Assembly (NCBI RefSeq): GCF_000960975.1
Contig: NZ_CP010803.1
Span: 1,391,944-1,455,943 of the forward strand
DNA from: Martelella endophytica
GTDB lineage: Bacteria > Pseudomonadota > Alphaproteobacteria > Rhizobiales > Rhizobiaceae
Reading direction: 5' to 3'
Length of the DNA: 64,000 bases
Below the pieces are notes generated by a model. The model was not told where the DNA came from. It was given only the letters and a program-made list of their open reading frames with translations, and did not search any database. Position 1 is the stretch's first letter. The number at the start of each line of letters is the position of its first letter. The position numbers and the translations under genes are program-made. Below are positions 17,086 through 26,272 of the stretch, one piece after another.

Positions 17086-17254
17086 GGCTGCCCCCCATTT
17101 ATTCCATCTAATTTAATATATAAGGGTTGAAGATTCATGTCCAGTGCTCGGATAATGACACAAGGGCGAAAAATGCAGCAAAAATGGCGGTTGCCAACCA
17201 GATATTTTTGCCATTTAATAGATTTTATCAGCATCCAACAATGGGGAACAATGA
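17086..17254. promoter_or_regulatory. Divergent promoter region between ROK regulator and ABC operon
   Basis: The 169-bp gap is A+T-rich (for example TTTAATATATAA near 17111-17122 and CATTTAATAGATTTTA near 17211-17226) against GC-rich neighbours. A short palindrome GGTTGCCAACC lies at about 17189-17199. These fit divergent promoters with operators for the adjacent ROK protein. Individual -35/-10 elements could not be set reliably. Confidence 0.5.
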
Positions 17255-18205
17255 ATGATCAAACATCTTGCAGCAGTTGCGATGGGCGCGGTGATGCTCA
17301 CCGCTGCAACGGCGTCGGCCGCCGATCTCGTCGTCTACACCTCTCACGGAGAAACCACTTCCGGCCCGATCCTCGACGCCTTCAAGACGGCGCATCCCGA
17401 CATCAACGTCACCATCGTCCGTGGCGGTACCGGTGAAGTGGTCGAGCGCCTGCGCGCCGAGGCCGGCAATCCGACGGCTGACATTCTCTGGGGCGGTCCG
17501 ACCCAGACCTTCGAGGAAAACGCATCGCTTTTCCAGCCGTATGAAAGCGCCTCGGACGCCGATATGGTGACCCTTGATCCCAACCACATCTGGCATCCTT
17601 ATACCGTCTTGCTGCAGCCGATCATCGTCAGCACAAAGCGCGTCTCCGCAGACGACATGCCGGCGACCCAGGCGGATCTGGTCTCTGCAAAGTGGAAGGA
17701 TCTCGGCGGGCTGATCATCCCCGATCCGGCCAAGTCGGGCACCGGCTACACGATCCTATCAGCGCTGGCCGGTGAAAATGGCTGGGATTTTATCGGTGAT
17801 CTCGCCACGGATGCCCGCATCGCCCCCGGCTCCGACGATGCCTTCAACGCCGTTCGCGACGGCGAGGCCGCGGTGGGCTGGATCAACGAAGACCTTGGCG
17901 CCAAATGGAAGGCCGAGGGCCTGCCGATCGAGGTGATCTATCCGGAAGATGCCGTCACCGGCCAGGTCGACGCTCAGGCCATCGTCGCCGGCGCACCGCA
18001 TCTCGATGAAGCCAAGGCGTTCATCGATTTCCTCGGCTCCGAGCAGTCGCACGAGATCGTCCGCGATGCCACCATCCGCCGATCCGCCCGCGTCGATGTG
18101 ACGCCGCCGGACGTTCTGCCCGATCTCGGCACCCTGAACATCGTGTCGCCCGTTGACCCACGTCCGGTCGTGGTTGCGCGCTTCCAGGAAGCCCTGAATA
18201 AATGA
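17255..18205 (+). CDS. ABC transporter periplasmic binding protein, Fe3+/sugar-phosphate (AfuA-like) type
   Basis: A 316-residue periplasmic protein with a signal peptide (about residues 1-22, cleavage after TASA-A). The mature part starts DLVVYTSHGE, the hallmark of the type II binding proteins that include FbpA (iron), AfuA (hexose phosphate) and aminoethylphosphonate binders. Tyrosine pairs used by FbpA for iron are not obvious in the C-lobe, which argues against iron. The gene starts the operon and overlaps the permease gene by 4 bp (ATGA). With a phosphatase at the operon's end, a phosphorylated organic ligand is favoured; this is inferred. Confidence 0.82.
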   Translation: MIKHLAAVAMGAVMLTAATASAADLVVYTSHGETTSGPILDAFKTAHPDINVTIVRGGTGEVVERLRAEAGNPTADILWGGPTQTFEENASLFQPYESASDADMVTLDPNHIWHPYTVLLQPIIVSTKRVSADDMPATQADLVSAKWKDLGGLIIPDPAKSGTGYTILSALAGENGWDFIGDLATDARIAPGSDDAFNAVRDGEAAVGWINEDLGAKWKAEGLPIEVIYPEDAVTGQVDAQAIVAGAPHLDEAKAFIDFLGSEQSHEIVRDATIRRSARVDVTPPDVLPDLGTLNIVSPVDPRPVVVARFQEALNK

Positions 18206-20214
18206 GGGTCCTGCGCGATAATTGGCTGGTTTTCACGATTGTCGCGCTGCTCCTCTGCGTAGCGACGATCCTGTTGCCCCAGCTTCGCCTGCTCAGCGCG
18301 TCCGTCATCGGAGATGGCGGACGCTTTTCGGTGGTCCACCGCAATGCCGGCCTTGAACCCGTTCCGGAAATGTCGGAGCAGTTCCAGACGGATGTCGTGG
18401 ATCCGGGCAAAGCTCTGAGCTTCGGCAAGGCTGGAAAAACCGATCTCGAGGTGAGCGTCGCCGGCCCGCTTTCGGTGCGGCTGAGCGCACCTCAGCCGAT
18501 CGAGCCATCGGTCGATGAGGGTGGCAAGCTCTCCCTGCAAACCGGCAAAGAGAAACTGGTTGTCAGCCAGCAGGCTCCGCGCGGGCTGTTCAACAAGACG
18601 GCGCCCGCCCCTCTGACGGCGGAAACGACGTCCGACGGAAGCGTTATCCTCCACCATGCCGCCAATGCCTACATCACCTTCGATGACACCGGCCGCCGGC
18701 TGACGCTGTCCAACTATGTCGCCTTCTTCACCGGCAACGAGACGGTCAAGGCAACGATCAACTCGCTCTTCATCTCGATCACGGCGACCGCACTCGCAGC
18801 CCTGATCGGCGTGACGCTGGCTTACGTTCTCGCGCGTTTCGAGGTTCCCGCAACCAACGAAATCGTATTCTTCGCGACCATGGCATCTGTCTCGCCGCCC
18901 TTCCTTGGCGCCTATTCCTGGCGCCTGCTGCTCGGGCGCAACGGCGTCATCACCAATGCACTGGGTGTCGATTTCTCGATTGTCGGCATCCACGGCGTCA
19001 TCTGGGTGATTGCATGGCTCGTGTTTCCGGTCATCTTTCTCCTGAGCTACAGCGCCTTCAGGGGGCTTGATGCCTCCCATGTCGAGGCCGCCGAGAGCCT
19101 GGGTGCCAATCCGGCAAAGGCGAGGTTTTCCATCGAAATCCCGCTCGCGATGCCCGGCATCATCACCGGGCTTTATCTCGCGACGATGGCGGCACTGTCA
19201 GACTTCGGAACGCCGCGGATCATCGGCCTCGATATCAGCGTCCTGCCGGTGCTGATCTACACCTCCTTCCTTAGCGAAGCCGGGCGCAATCCAGCTCTCG
19301 CTGCGACCGGCTCCGTCGTTCTGGTCGCGATCTCCAGCCTGTTCCTGATGGCGCAGCAGATCTATCTGGCAAAACGCGGCTTTTCGGTGGTTTCGTCGCG
19401 CGCTCTGGGGCGCAGGCCGCTCAGCCGGACAGGCCAGATATGCGCATTGGGATTTGTGGGCCTCGTCCTGTTTTTTGCCTTCGTTCCCCACATGACCGTG
19501 CTTGTCACGAGCTTCATGGAATGGCGCGTCGGCTTGCCGCGTTTCGCCTTCACGCTGTCCAACTACACCACCATGCTGGCGAGCGGCCTCGGCCCCGCCT
19601 GGGTCACGCTTTCGCTTGGCATCGCCGGTACCGCCGTCGCCTTCGCGGCAGGCCTCGGCATAGCCTTCGTTCTGGTGCGCAAGCGCTACCCGGTGATCGC
19701 GCCGGTGCTGAGCATCACCGTGATGATGCCCTATGTCATTCCGGGAACGGTTCTGGGTATCGGGTTGATCATGATGTTCAACAAGGCCCCGCTGCTGCTC
19801 ACGGGCACATGGTTCATCTTGGCGCTCGCCTACGTGATCCGTAACCTGCCCTTCACGGTCAAGGCCTCCGAGGCGGCACTCAGACAGGTGCATCCGGCAC
19901 TTGACGAGGCGGCGATCAGCCTCGGCGCAAAGCCGCTGCGCGTATTCGTCACGATTACCGCACCACTGATGCTGGCGGGTGCCGTGACCGGAGCCACGCT
20001 GACATTCCTGCACATCGTCACCGAACTGTCTTCGACGATCGTGCTCTATCGTCCGCCGTGGAAGCCGATGACCGCCGTGATTTTCGAGAACACGCTTGTT
20101 GATGCCGACTTCGGGGTATCAGCCGCCCAGACAATCCTGCTCATGATGATCATTTACATACCGCTTTACCTGGTCGTCCGTTACGGCCAGTCCAGAAGGA
20201 TCGAACATGCCTGA
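18202..20214 (+). CDS. ABC transporter permease, fused double-domain type with periplasmic insert
   Basis: A 670-residue inner-membrane protein that contains both permease halves in one chain, as in FbpB/AfuB. Each half carries an EAA loop-like sequence (VEAAESLGANPAKARFSIEIPLA and LDEAAISLGAKPLRVFVTITAP), which docks on the ATPase. After the first membrane helix (about 9-31) there is an extra periplasmic stretch of roughly 130 residues (about 38-168) before the conserved LTLSNYVAFF; this is longer than I expect for the family. It overlaps the binding-protein gene (ATGA) and the ATPase gene by 8 bp, so translation is coupled. Confidence 0.85.
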   Translation: MRVLRDNWLVFTIVALLLCVATILLPQLRLLSASVIGDGGRFSVVHRNAGLEPVPEMSEQFQTDVVDPGKALSFGKAGKTDLEVSVAGPLSVRLSAPQPIEPSVDEGGKLSLQTGKEKLVVSQQAPRGLFNKTAPAPLTAETTSDGSVILHHAANAYITFDDTGRRLTLSNYVAFFTGNETVKATINSLFISITATALAALIGVTLAYVLARFEVPATNEIVFFATMASVSPPFLGAYSWRLLLGRNGVITNALGVDFSIVGIHGVIWVIAWLVFPVIFLLSYSAFRGLDASHVEAAESLGANPAKARFSIEIPLAMPGIITGLYLATMAALSDFGTPRIIGLDISVLPVLIYTSFLSEAGRNPALAATGSVVLVAISSLFLMAQQIYLAKRGFSVVSSRALGRRPLSRTGQICALGFVGLVLFFAFVPHMTVLVTSFMEWRVGLPRFAFTLSNYTTMLASGLGPAWVTLSLGIAGTAVAFAAGLGIAFVLVRKRYPVIAPVLSITVMMPYVIPGTVLGIGLIMMFNKAPLLLTGTWFILALAYVIRNLPFTVKASEAALRQVHPALDEAAISLGAKPLRVFVTITAPLMLAGAVTGATLTFLHIVTELSSTIVLYRPPWKPMTAVIFENTLVDADFGVSAAQTILLMMIIYIPLYLVVRYGQSRRIEHA

Positions 20215-21268
20215 GACCCCGACACAATCCGACCAGCATCACGGCTGTGAGGTGAAAATCGACGCGGTGTCGAAGGCCTATGGTCACGTGCCCGTCCTGC
20301 GCGACGTCAACATGACAGTTGAGCCCGGTGAGTTTTTCACGCTGCTCGGCCCATCCGGATGCGGCAAGACCACGCTTCTGCGGGCGATCGCCGGCTTTCA
20401 TCCGATCAATAGCGGCCGCATCACCTTTGATGGCGCGGATGTCTCGCGCCTTGCTCCCTGGGACCGCAATATCGGCTTTGTCTTCCAGAACTACGCACTC
20501 TGGCCGAACAAGACCATTTTCGACAACGTCGCCTACGGTCTGAAGCTCAGGAAGATTTCCAGGTCCGAGGTTGCCCGGCGGGTCCAGAACGCGTTGCAGC
20601 AGGTGCAGCTCAAGGACGTCGAAAACCGCTATCCCTCCGAAATGAGCGGCGGCATGCAGCAGCGCATTGCCATGGCCCGCGCGCTGGTCATCGACCCACC
20701 GCTGCTGCTTCTCGACGAGCCGATGTCCAACCTCGACGCACGGCTCAGAGTGTCGCTTCGTCAGGAACTGCGCGAGCTGCAGAAGCGTATCGGCGTGACG
20801 GCGATCTATGTCACCCACGATCAGGAGGAGGCCCTTGAACTCTCCGACCGGATCGCGGTGATGAACGGCGGCGTTGTCGAGCAGCTGTCGCGCCCCGAAG
20901 ACATCTACGCCCGGCCGCAGACCCGTTTCGTCGCAGAATTCGTCGGCGATGCGAACTTCCTCGAAGGGCATGTGGAAGACGGCAGCTTCCGGCTCGCGGA
21001 TGGCCGCTTGCTGTCGGTCAAGGACGCTGGCGAGCCGGGACCTGCCACACTGTTCATCCGCCCGGAGCGGGTGCGCCTGACGGAAGCCGGGCAAGGCCAG
21101 CTCGACGCGACGGTTTCGGATATCCGTTATGTCGGACGCTCATGGGTTCACAAGCTGACGCTTGCCGAAGACCTCCATGTCTGGGCCGATGCACACACGA
21201 GGCTGGACAGGGGCGCAACATTCGGCCTCGACTTCGAAGCCGCGTCTCTTCTGCGAGCCGGATCATGA
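20207..21268 (+). CDS. ABC transporter ATP-binding protein (FbpC/PotA type)
   Basis: A 353-residue ATPase with Walker A GPSGCGKTT, the signature MSGGMQQR, Walker B LLLLDEPMSN and switch His in THDQEEA. A C-terminal TOBE-like domain (about 250-350) contains FIRPERVRL. It powers the permease of the same operon. The gene overlaps the permease (8 bp) and the phosphatase (ATGA, 4 bp). The MSGG variant of LSGG is common in this subfamily. Confidence 0.88.
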   Translation: MPETPTQSDQHHGCEVKIDAVSKAYGHVPVLRDVNMTVEPGEFFTLLGPSGCGKTTLLRAIAGFHPINSGRITFDGADVSRLAPWDRNIGFVFQNYALWPNKTIFDNVAYGLKLRKISRSEVARRVQNALQQVQLKDVENRYPSEMSGGMQQRIAMARALVIDPPLLLLDEPMSNLDARLRVSLRQELRELQKRIGVTAIYVTHDQEEALELSDRIAVMNGGVVEQLSRPEDIYARPQTRFVAEFVGDANFLEGHVEDGSFRLADGRLLSVKDAGEPGPATLFIRPERVRLTEAGQGQLDATVSDIRYVGRSWVHKLTLAEDLHVWADAHTRLDRGATFGLDFEAASLLRAGS

Positions 21269-22068
21269 CGGAACTGGTTAGCGAGCCCGATGCGCTGCTG
21301 CGCCTCGCCGAAAAGGCAGCGCGGACCGGCGGCGATGCGTTGATGGAGCGCTTCCGCGCTCTTGCTGCTGGCGCCGTGAGCAAGAAGGGGCAGGCTGACT
21401 ATGTCTCCGAAGCGGATACGGCAGCCGAGGCCGCAATTGCGGCTGTGCTTGGCGAAGATCCGAATAGCTTCGGCTTCCTCGGAGAGGAAACCGGGTTCAG
21501 CGCCGGCGCCCGACCGGAGATGTGGGTCGTCGATCCGCTCGACGGTACGAGCAATTTCGTCTGGGGCATCCCCTATTTCGCAGTCAGCATTGCGCTCTGC
21601 GATGCCGAAGGTGAAATTCTCGGCGTGGTTTACGATCCCGTTCGCAACGACATGCATTCGGCAATCCGCGGCAAGGGCGCATGGCTGAACGGCGAGCCGG
21701 TTTCGAAGCTTGCGCCGAAGTCACCATCCGAAGCGATGATCTCGGTGTCCATGCCCGTGCCGGGCCAGCTCAGAGCCATCAGCCGTGGTCGCTTTCTGGA
21801 AGGGCTTCAGGCGTGTCTCGATGGCACTGCCGGCATCCGTCGTCTCGGTTCCGCCGCTCTGGACCTCGCCTATGTCGGATGCGGACGCCTTGATGGCTAT
21901 TTCGAGGATGGCCTCAGCTATTACGACCTGGCGGCGGGCAAACTGTTTGCCCTTGAAGCCGGTGCACAGGTGACCGACGAAACCGGAGCCCCCGCCCGCG
22001 AAGGAGCCGTCTTCGCAGGCGAGGCCGGCATGCACGCCTGGCTGACGCGAACGTTCCTTCAGGAATAA
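21265..22068 (+). CDS. Inositol-monophosphatase-family phosphatase
   Basis: A 267-residue Mg-dependent phosphatase of the IMPase/SuhB/CysQ fold. Metal-binding motifs are visible: GEETG (Glu of the first motif) and DPLDGTSNFVWGIP (WVVDPLDGT, second motif), followed near the C-terminus by YYDLAAGKLFALEAGA, which is the family's WDxAAG motif with Y in place of W. ATG at 21265 overlaps the ATPase stop. As the last gene of a transporter operon it probably dephosphorylates the imported compound, such as an inositol or sugar phosphate. A housekeeping SuhB or CysQ role is less likely given the operon. Confidence 0.85.
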   Translation: MTELVSEPDALLRLAEKAARTGGDALMERFRALAAGAVSKKGQADYVSEADTAAEAAIAAVLGEDPNSFGFLGEETGFSAGARPEMWVVDPLDGTSNFVWGIPYFAVSIALCDAEGEILGVVYDPVRNDMHSAIRGKGAWLNGEPVSKLAPKSPSEAMISVSMPVPGQLRAISRGRFLEGLQACLDGTAGIRRLGSAALDLAYVGCGRLDGYFEDGLSYYDLAAGKLFALEAGAQVTDETGAPAREGAVFAGEAGMHAWLTRTFLQE

Positions 22069-22105
22069 GCCTGCAATAAAATCGTCCGCTATCTGGATTG
22101 AAAGG

Positions 22106-22133
22106 GCTGGTCATCGCGATGACCGGCTTTTTT
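22106..22133 (+). terminator. Rho-independent terminator after the phosphatase gene
   Basis: Perfect 8-bp arms GGTCATCG (22109-22116) and CGATGACC (22117-22124), extended by three more pairs, are followed by six T (22128-22133). It closes the rightward ABC/phosphatase operon and faces the convergent NptA-like gene. Confidence 0.85.
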
Positions 22134-22169
22134 CTGGGATCTCGGATCGCCGCTCAAAGATCGCTTCGA

Positions 22170-23831
22170 TTACGAGCGTCCCTTTGCCTTCTTCTTGTCC
22201 TTTTGGCCGGACCGAAGCCGGCTTTCGAACAGCAGGCCTTGCTCGTCAAGGATCGGATAGGCGACTGATACGGCGTGCGCGTTGATGCGTTTCAGGTCTC
22301 TCAGTATGTCGAGATGCAGGGAGGACGTCTGATGACTTTCCTGATCGCCTTCCCATAGCCGCATCAGATGCCGCTGGGATGACTGGCGCTCGAAGCTGCG
22401 GATATCGACCTTCAGCTCCACCAGTCGGCGCGCCATGCTGCGGTCGCCGGTCATGAACAGCGACTGGGCCATGCGCAGGTTTTCCTGGGTCATCAGGAAC
22501 ATTCTGTCGAGCTCGTTATAACCCTCATCCGAGAAACGCAGCTTCAGCCCGACCTTCTTGCGCACCTCCGGCCCAAGTCCCTTGTCGATGATGTCGCCGA
22601 TATGCTCGATGTTGATGACATAATCGAGAATGTTGATCGTGCGCCGCCGTTCGGCCTCCGTCGTCTCATTGCCCAGCCTCGAGAGATAGCTCTTGACGTC
22701 GTGCTGGCGCCGGTCGATGCGCTCTTCAAGCTCCGCGACGGCGGCGAGATGGCTGGTGTCGTTGCTGGCAAAGGCAGCGCGGGTCAAATCCAGCATCCGT
22801 TCCGCCATGTCCCCGATGGCGAGAACCTCGCGGCTTGCGCCCGGCAGGGCGAGAGCGGGCTGATCCAGAACGGTATCGTCCAGCCAGCCGCCGATATCGA
22901 GAAGCGGCGCTTCCTCATCGGGGATCAACCATGCGACGAACCGCGTCACGCTGCCGACGAAGGGCCAGACAAGCGCGGCGAGAACGAGATTGAAGATCAC
23001 GTGCGTTTCGACGGCGAGCAGGGCGTCGCCGAACGGCAGCAGGGACAGCCGATCGGCTATGAACCCGACAAAGGGAAGCGCGATCACACAGCCTGCGCCG
23101 CGCACGATCAGGTTGCCGATCGTCAGGCGACGGGCGGAGACCTCATCTTTTGCCGTGGCGATGACGGCGGGCAGCGCGCCGCCGAGATTTGCGCCCAGAA
23201 CCATGGCAACCGTCAGCGCCGGCGGCATGGGAAACGACAGGACGAGGAGCACCGCCGCAAGCGATGATGAGCATAGAAGGGCGAGCCCGGCCGCCAGCAC
23301 GAGCGCCACGGGCAGAGCGCCGCCCAGCATTGCCATGAAGCCGGCCAGAGCCTCGGAGTGGCGTATCGGCGCGGTGGCGCTCTCCAGAATGGTCAACGAG
23401 ATCAGCAGCAGGCCGATCCCGATCAGCGCGTTGCCGGTGCCAATGCTGACATTGCCTGTCCTGCGGCGCATCACATAGCCGATCAGGACCAGCACCGGCG
23501 CGATCACGCCGCTTCCCGTCGAAACGGCAAGCGCGGTCAGCGCGGTGCCGACATTGGCGCCAAGCAGCACGATCTGGGCCCTGCGCCCGTCGATGAGCGA
23601 TCTGCCGACGAAGGACGCTGTCAGAAGGGCCGTTGCGGTTGATGATTGCAGACCGAGCGTCACCAGAAGTCCGGAAAAGAGAGCCCTCAGCTTCGTCTGC
23701 GTCCCAAAGCCGATCATCATCTTCAGGCGCACGCCAAGTGCCTCTTCCATCCCCGCCCGGACCAGCGAGAGACCGAAGAGCAGGAGGGCTATGGAACCGG
23801 CAATCTGAAGGGCCACTTCTATCGACGTCAA
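22170..23831 (-). CDS. Na+/phosphate cotransporter (NptA/YjbB type) with PhoU-like domain
   Basis: A 553-residue protein. The N-terminal ~320 residues are membrane helices with two related halves containing the GLQSSTATALLTASFVG and VLGANLGGALPAVI repeats of the Na/Pi cotransporter family (QSS motif). Residues about 350-540 are soluble helices resembling PhoU. Family members export or import inorganic phosphate with sodium. The start is TTG at 23831. It is transcribed away from the Nudix-PiT pair, so two different phosphate transporters flank one intergenic region. Phosphate control is likely but no clear Pho box was seen. Confidence 0.87.
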   Translation of the reverse strand: MTSIEVALQIAGSIALLLFGLSLVRAGMEEALGVRLKMMIGFGTQTKLRALFSGLLVTLGLQSSTATALLTASFVGRSLIDGRRAQIVLLGANVGTALTALAVSTGSGVIAPVLVLIGYVMRRRTGNVSIGTGNALIGIGLLLISLTILESATAPIRHSEALAGFMAMLGGALPVALVLAAGLALLCSSSLAAVLLVLSFPMPPALTVAMVLGANLGGALPAVIATAKDEVSARRLTIGNLIVRGAGCVIALPFVGFIADRLSLLPFGDALLAVETHVIFNLVLAALVWPFVGSVTRFVAWLIPDEEAPLLDIGGWLDDTVLDQPALALPGASREVLAIGDMAERMLDLTRAAFASNDTSHLAAVAELEERIDRRQHDVKSYLSRLGNETTEAERRRTINILDYVINIEHIGDIIDKGLGPEVRKKVGLKLRFSDEGYNELDRMFLMTQENLRMAQSLFMTGDRSMARRLVELKVDIRSFERQSSQRHLMRLWEGDQESHQTSSLHLDILRDLKRINAHAVSVAYPILDEQGLLFESRLRSGQKDKKKAKGRS

Positions 23832-24268
23832 AGAGCTCAGGCCTTTCTCTCAGGTTTCTGGATGGCAATGGCTGGATTTACAGCATCATGAGTTCGCGAT
23901 GAAACCGCGACGCCGAAACATCACTGAACAGATGATTGCGAACTCAATGGTCAATTGAGCCAATGTTCCGCCTTTTTGAACGCGCGTGCAAGGGCGCATC
24001 GCCCAGAAAACGCAGCAACATGAAAGTCATTGCTTCCATCGGCTGCGGAAATTGCTCTGCAGAAAGAAGGCGCGTCGGAGGTCATGCAATCGTGGGGACG
24101 ATCGTTTTATGGAGTGTGCATGCTGAACAGCGAACGCTTGCAGGCTGGAAACCGGGGCATAAGGTGCCAGAAGGCCAGATAAGAAGGGACTTTTGCTCCA
24201 CTAACCTTGTGATCGGGCTGGCATTTTTATAAACAACTGGATATTGACCGCTCCTGAACGGTGTCCCG
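23832..24268. other. Divergent intergenic region between NptA-like and Nudix genes
   Basis: A 437-bp gap that must carry promoters for both directions. It has small open frames only, and none with a good ribosome-binding site. Near 23938-23958 the palindromic TCAATGGTCAATTGA could be a binding site. I saw no typical CTGTCAT-type Pho box repeat. Confidence 0.4.
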
Positions 24269-24739
24269 ATGTTCGCAAGGATCTGGAATAGCTATCTCGC
24301 CCCCCTTCTTGGCCGGCCTGCGCATGTGCAGATCGCCGCGCTCTGCTATCGACCGACAGAGGCCGGACCGGAGGTCCTGCTGATCACGTCGCGCACGACC
24401 AAACGCTGGATCATTCCGAAGGGATGGCCCGTAGCCGGCACGGATGGAACGGGCACGGCGCTGGAAGAGGCATGGGAAGAGGCAGGCGTGCATCGCGGCG
24501 CGGAAGCAAAACGCATCGGACGCTATCGCTACAAGAAGATCGTCGACGGAGGATTGCCGATGACCACGGATGTGCATGTCTATGCGATCAAGGTGGTCAA
24601 GCTTGCCGACAGTTTTCCGGAGATGGGAGAGCGCGAGCGCAAATGGATGAGCCACGATGACGCGGCCCGGGTGGTGGGAGAGCCGCAACTGAAGGCGATC
24701 CTGAAGGATCTCCCGGCTCTTCTCGAACAGGCGCGGTGA
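24269..24739 (+). CDS. Nudix hydrolase
   Basis: A 156-residue Nudix protein. The Nudix box is present as G-x5-type GTDGTGTALEEAWEEAGV (about 62-79), but the Arg usually preceding the first Glu (REx2EE) is replaced by Glu, while the metal-binding EE remains. Upstream RTTKRWIIPKGWP is typical of the family members that hydrolyse diphosphoinositol polyphosphates or diadenosine polyphosphates. It is cytosolic. A PiT transporter follows after 54 bp in the same direction, suggesting shared expression and a link to phosphate metabolism. The substrate cannot be set from sequence. Confidence 0.85.
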   Translation: MFARIWNSYLAPLLGRPAHVQIAALCYRPTEAGPEVLLITSRTTKRWIIPKGWPVAGTDGTGTALEEAWEEAGVHRGAEAKRIGRYRYKKIVDGGLPMTTDVHVYAIKVVKLADSFPEMGERERKWMSHDDAARVVGEPQLKAILKDLPALLEQAR

Positions 24740-24793
24740 CATTGAGAGCCGAGCCACAAGCCGGCGGTTTTCAGGACTTCAAGGAATTTCATA

Positions 24794-26272
24794 TTGACCG
24801 ATGATGCCACCCGGCAGTGGAAGACGCTCGACAAGGACCTGAACCGTCTGTCGCGTCTCGAAGAAGCCTCCATGTACGCATCGCGCCCCTTGGTGGGTGT
24901 CGGCGTCAGCCTTGTCTTCGTTTCATTTGCAGCCGTGGCCGCAGCGATTTTCGCCGGCGGCGAGCCGCAGAGCCTGGCACTGATCGTCGCCGCCGCCTTC
25001 GGCGCCTATATGGCCCTCAATATCGGCGCGAATGACGTGGCGAACAATATGGGGCCGGCGGTCGGGGCAAAGGCCTTGTCGCTGCTGGGCGCGATCGCCA
25101 TCGCGGCCGTTTTCGAAAGTGCCGGAGCGCTGCTGGCGGGCGGCGATGTGGTATCCACGATTTCCAAGGGGATCATCGATCCCTCGGCGCTTTCCGACAC
25201 GGCGGTATTCGTGCGCGCGATGATGGCGGCACTGCTGGCCGCATCGATCTGGGTCAACATTGCGACCTGGATCGGCGCTCCGGTCTCGACCACGCATTCC
25301 GTCGTGGGTGGCGTCATGGGCGCGGGCATCGTCGCGGCAGGGCTTGGCGCCGTCAATTGGTCGACGATGGGCGAGATTGCCGCAAGCTGGGTGATCTCGC
25401 CGCTGCTCGGCGGCATTTTCGCCGCTGCGATGCTCGCCTTCATCAAATGGCGGGTCATCTATGTCGATGACAAGATCGCCGCCGCCCGAACCTGGGTGCC
25501 GGTGCTGATCGGCGTGATGAGCGCGGCCTTCGCCACCTATCTCGCGCTCAAGGGCCTGAAACATGTGATGGTCATCGATCTGCCCGCCGCGCTGCTGATT
25601 GGCGCGGTCGTCGGGCTGGCGCTCGGCCTGCTGTCCGTGCCGCTTATCCGGCGCCAGTCGGAGGGGCTTGAAAACCGGAACCGGTCCCTGAAATCGCTGT
25701 TCAGCGCGCCGCTCGTCGTTTCTGCGGCGCTGCTTTCCTTCGCCCACGGCGCCAATGACGTTGCCAATGCTGTCGGGCCTCTTGCCGCGATCGCCTATGT
25801 GCATCAGTCCTCCAGCGTGGCCGGCGAGGTGTCGATACCGCTCTGGGTCATGCTGATTGGCGCGCTTGGCATTTCGTTTGGCCTGGTGCTGTTCGGCCCC
25901 AAGCTGATCGGCATGGTCGGCAGTCAGATCACCAAGCTCAATCCGATGCGGGCCTATTGCGTGGCGCTCTCGGCCGCAGTCACCGTGATCGCCGCATCCT
26001 GGCTGGGATTGCCGGTGAGCTCCACCCACATCGCGGTCGGCGGCGTCTTCGGTGTCGGCTTCTTTCGCGAGTGGTACACGGAAAGGCGCGCCCGTCGGCT
26101 TTCGCAGGAGCGGCCGGCCCATCGCAGGCTGCCGGGGCAGGAACGCGCCCGTCGCAAGCTCGTCCGCCGCTCCCATTTCATGACGATCATCGCCGCATGG
26201 GTGATCACGGTGCCCGCCGCCGCACTTTTATCGGCTGCATGCTTCCTGCTGCTGCGGGCAATCGGGTTCTAA
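24794..26272 (+). CDS. PiT-family inorganic phosphate transporter
   Basis: A 492-residue membrane protein of the PiT family. The two signature repeats are clear: GANDVANNMGPAVG in the first half (about residue 77) and HGANDVANAVGPLAA in the second half. About ten or more helices are seen, with a basic cytosolic loop (RRARRLSQERPAHRR) near the C-terminus. It imports metal-phosphate with protons. The start is TTG at 24794, preceded by AAGGA at a good distance. It is downstream of the Nudix gene. Confidence 0.9.
   Translation: MTDDATRQWKTLDKDLNRLSRLEEASMYASRPLVGVGVSLVFVSFAAVAAAIFAGGEPQSLALIVAAAFGAYMALNIGANDVANNMGPAVGAKALSLLGAIAIAAVFESAGALLAGGDVVSTISKGIIDPSALSDTAVFVRAMMAALLAASIWVNIATWIGAPVSTTHSVVGGVMGAGIVAAGLGAVNWSTMGEIAASWVISPLLGGIFAAAMLAFIKWRVIYVDDKIAAARTWVPVLIGVMSAAFATYLALKGLKHVMVIDLPAALLIGAVVGLALGLLSVPLIRRQSEGLENRNRSLKSLFSAPLVVSAALLSFAHGANDVANAVGPLAAIAYVHQSSSVAGEVSIPLWVMLIGALGISFGLVLFGPKLIGMVGSQITKLNPMRAYCVALSAAVTVIAASWLGLPVSSTHIAVGGVFGVGFFREWYTERRARRLSQERPAHRRLPGQERARRKLVRRSHFMTIIAAWVITVPAAALLSAACFLLLRAIGF

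Noticed and set aside
17255..18205. Iron(III) binding protein (FbpA)
   Set aside because: The DLVVYTSHGE start is shared with iron binders, but the paired C-lobe tyrosines are not evident and the operon carries a sugar-type phosphatase.
22602..23267. 221-codon frame opposite the NptA-like gene
   Set aside because: The transporter on the other strand has clear QSS repeats; this frame is Arg/Gly/Gln-rich without homology.
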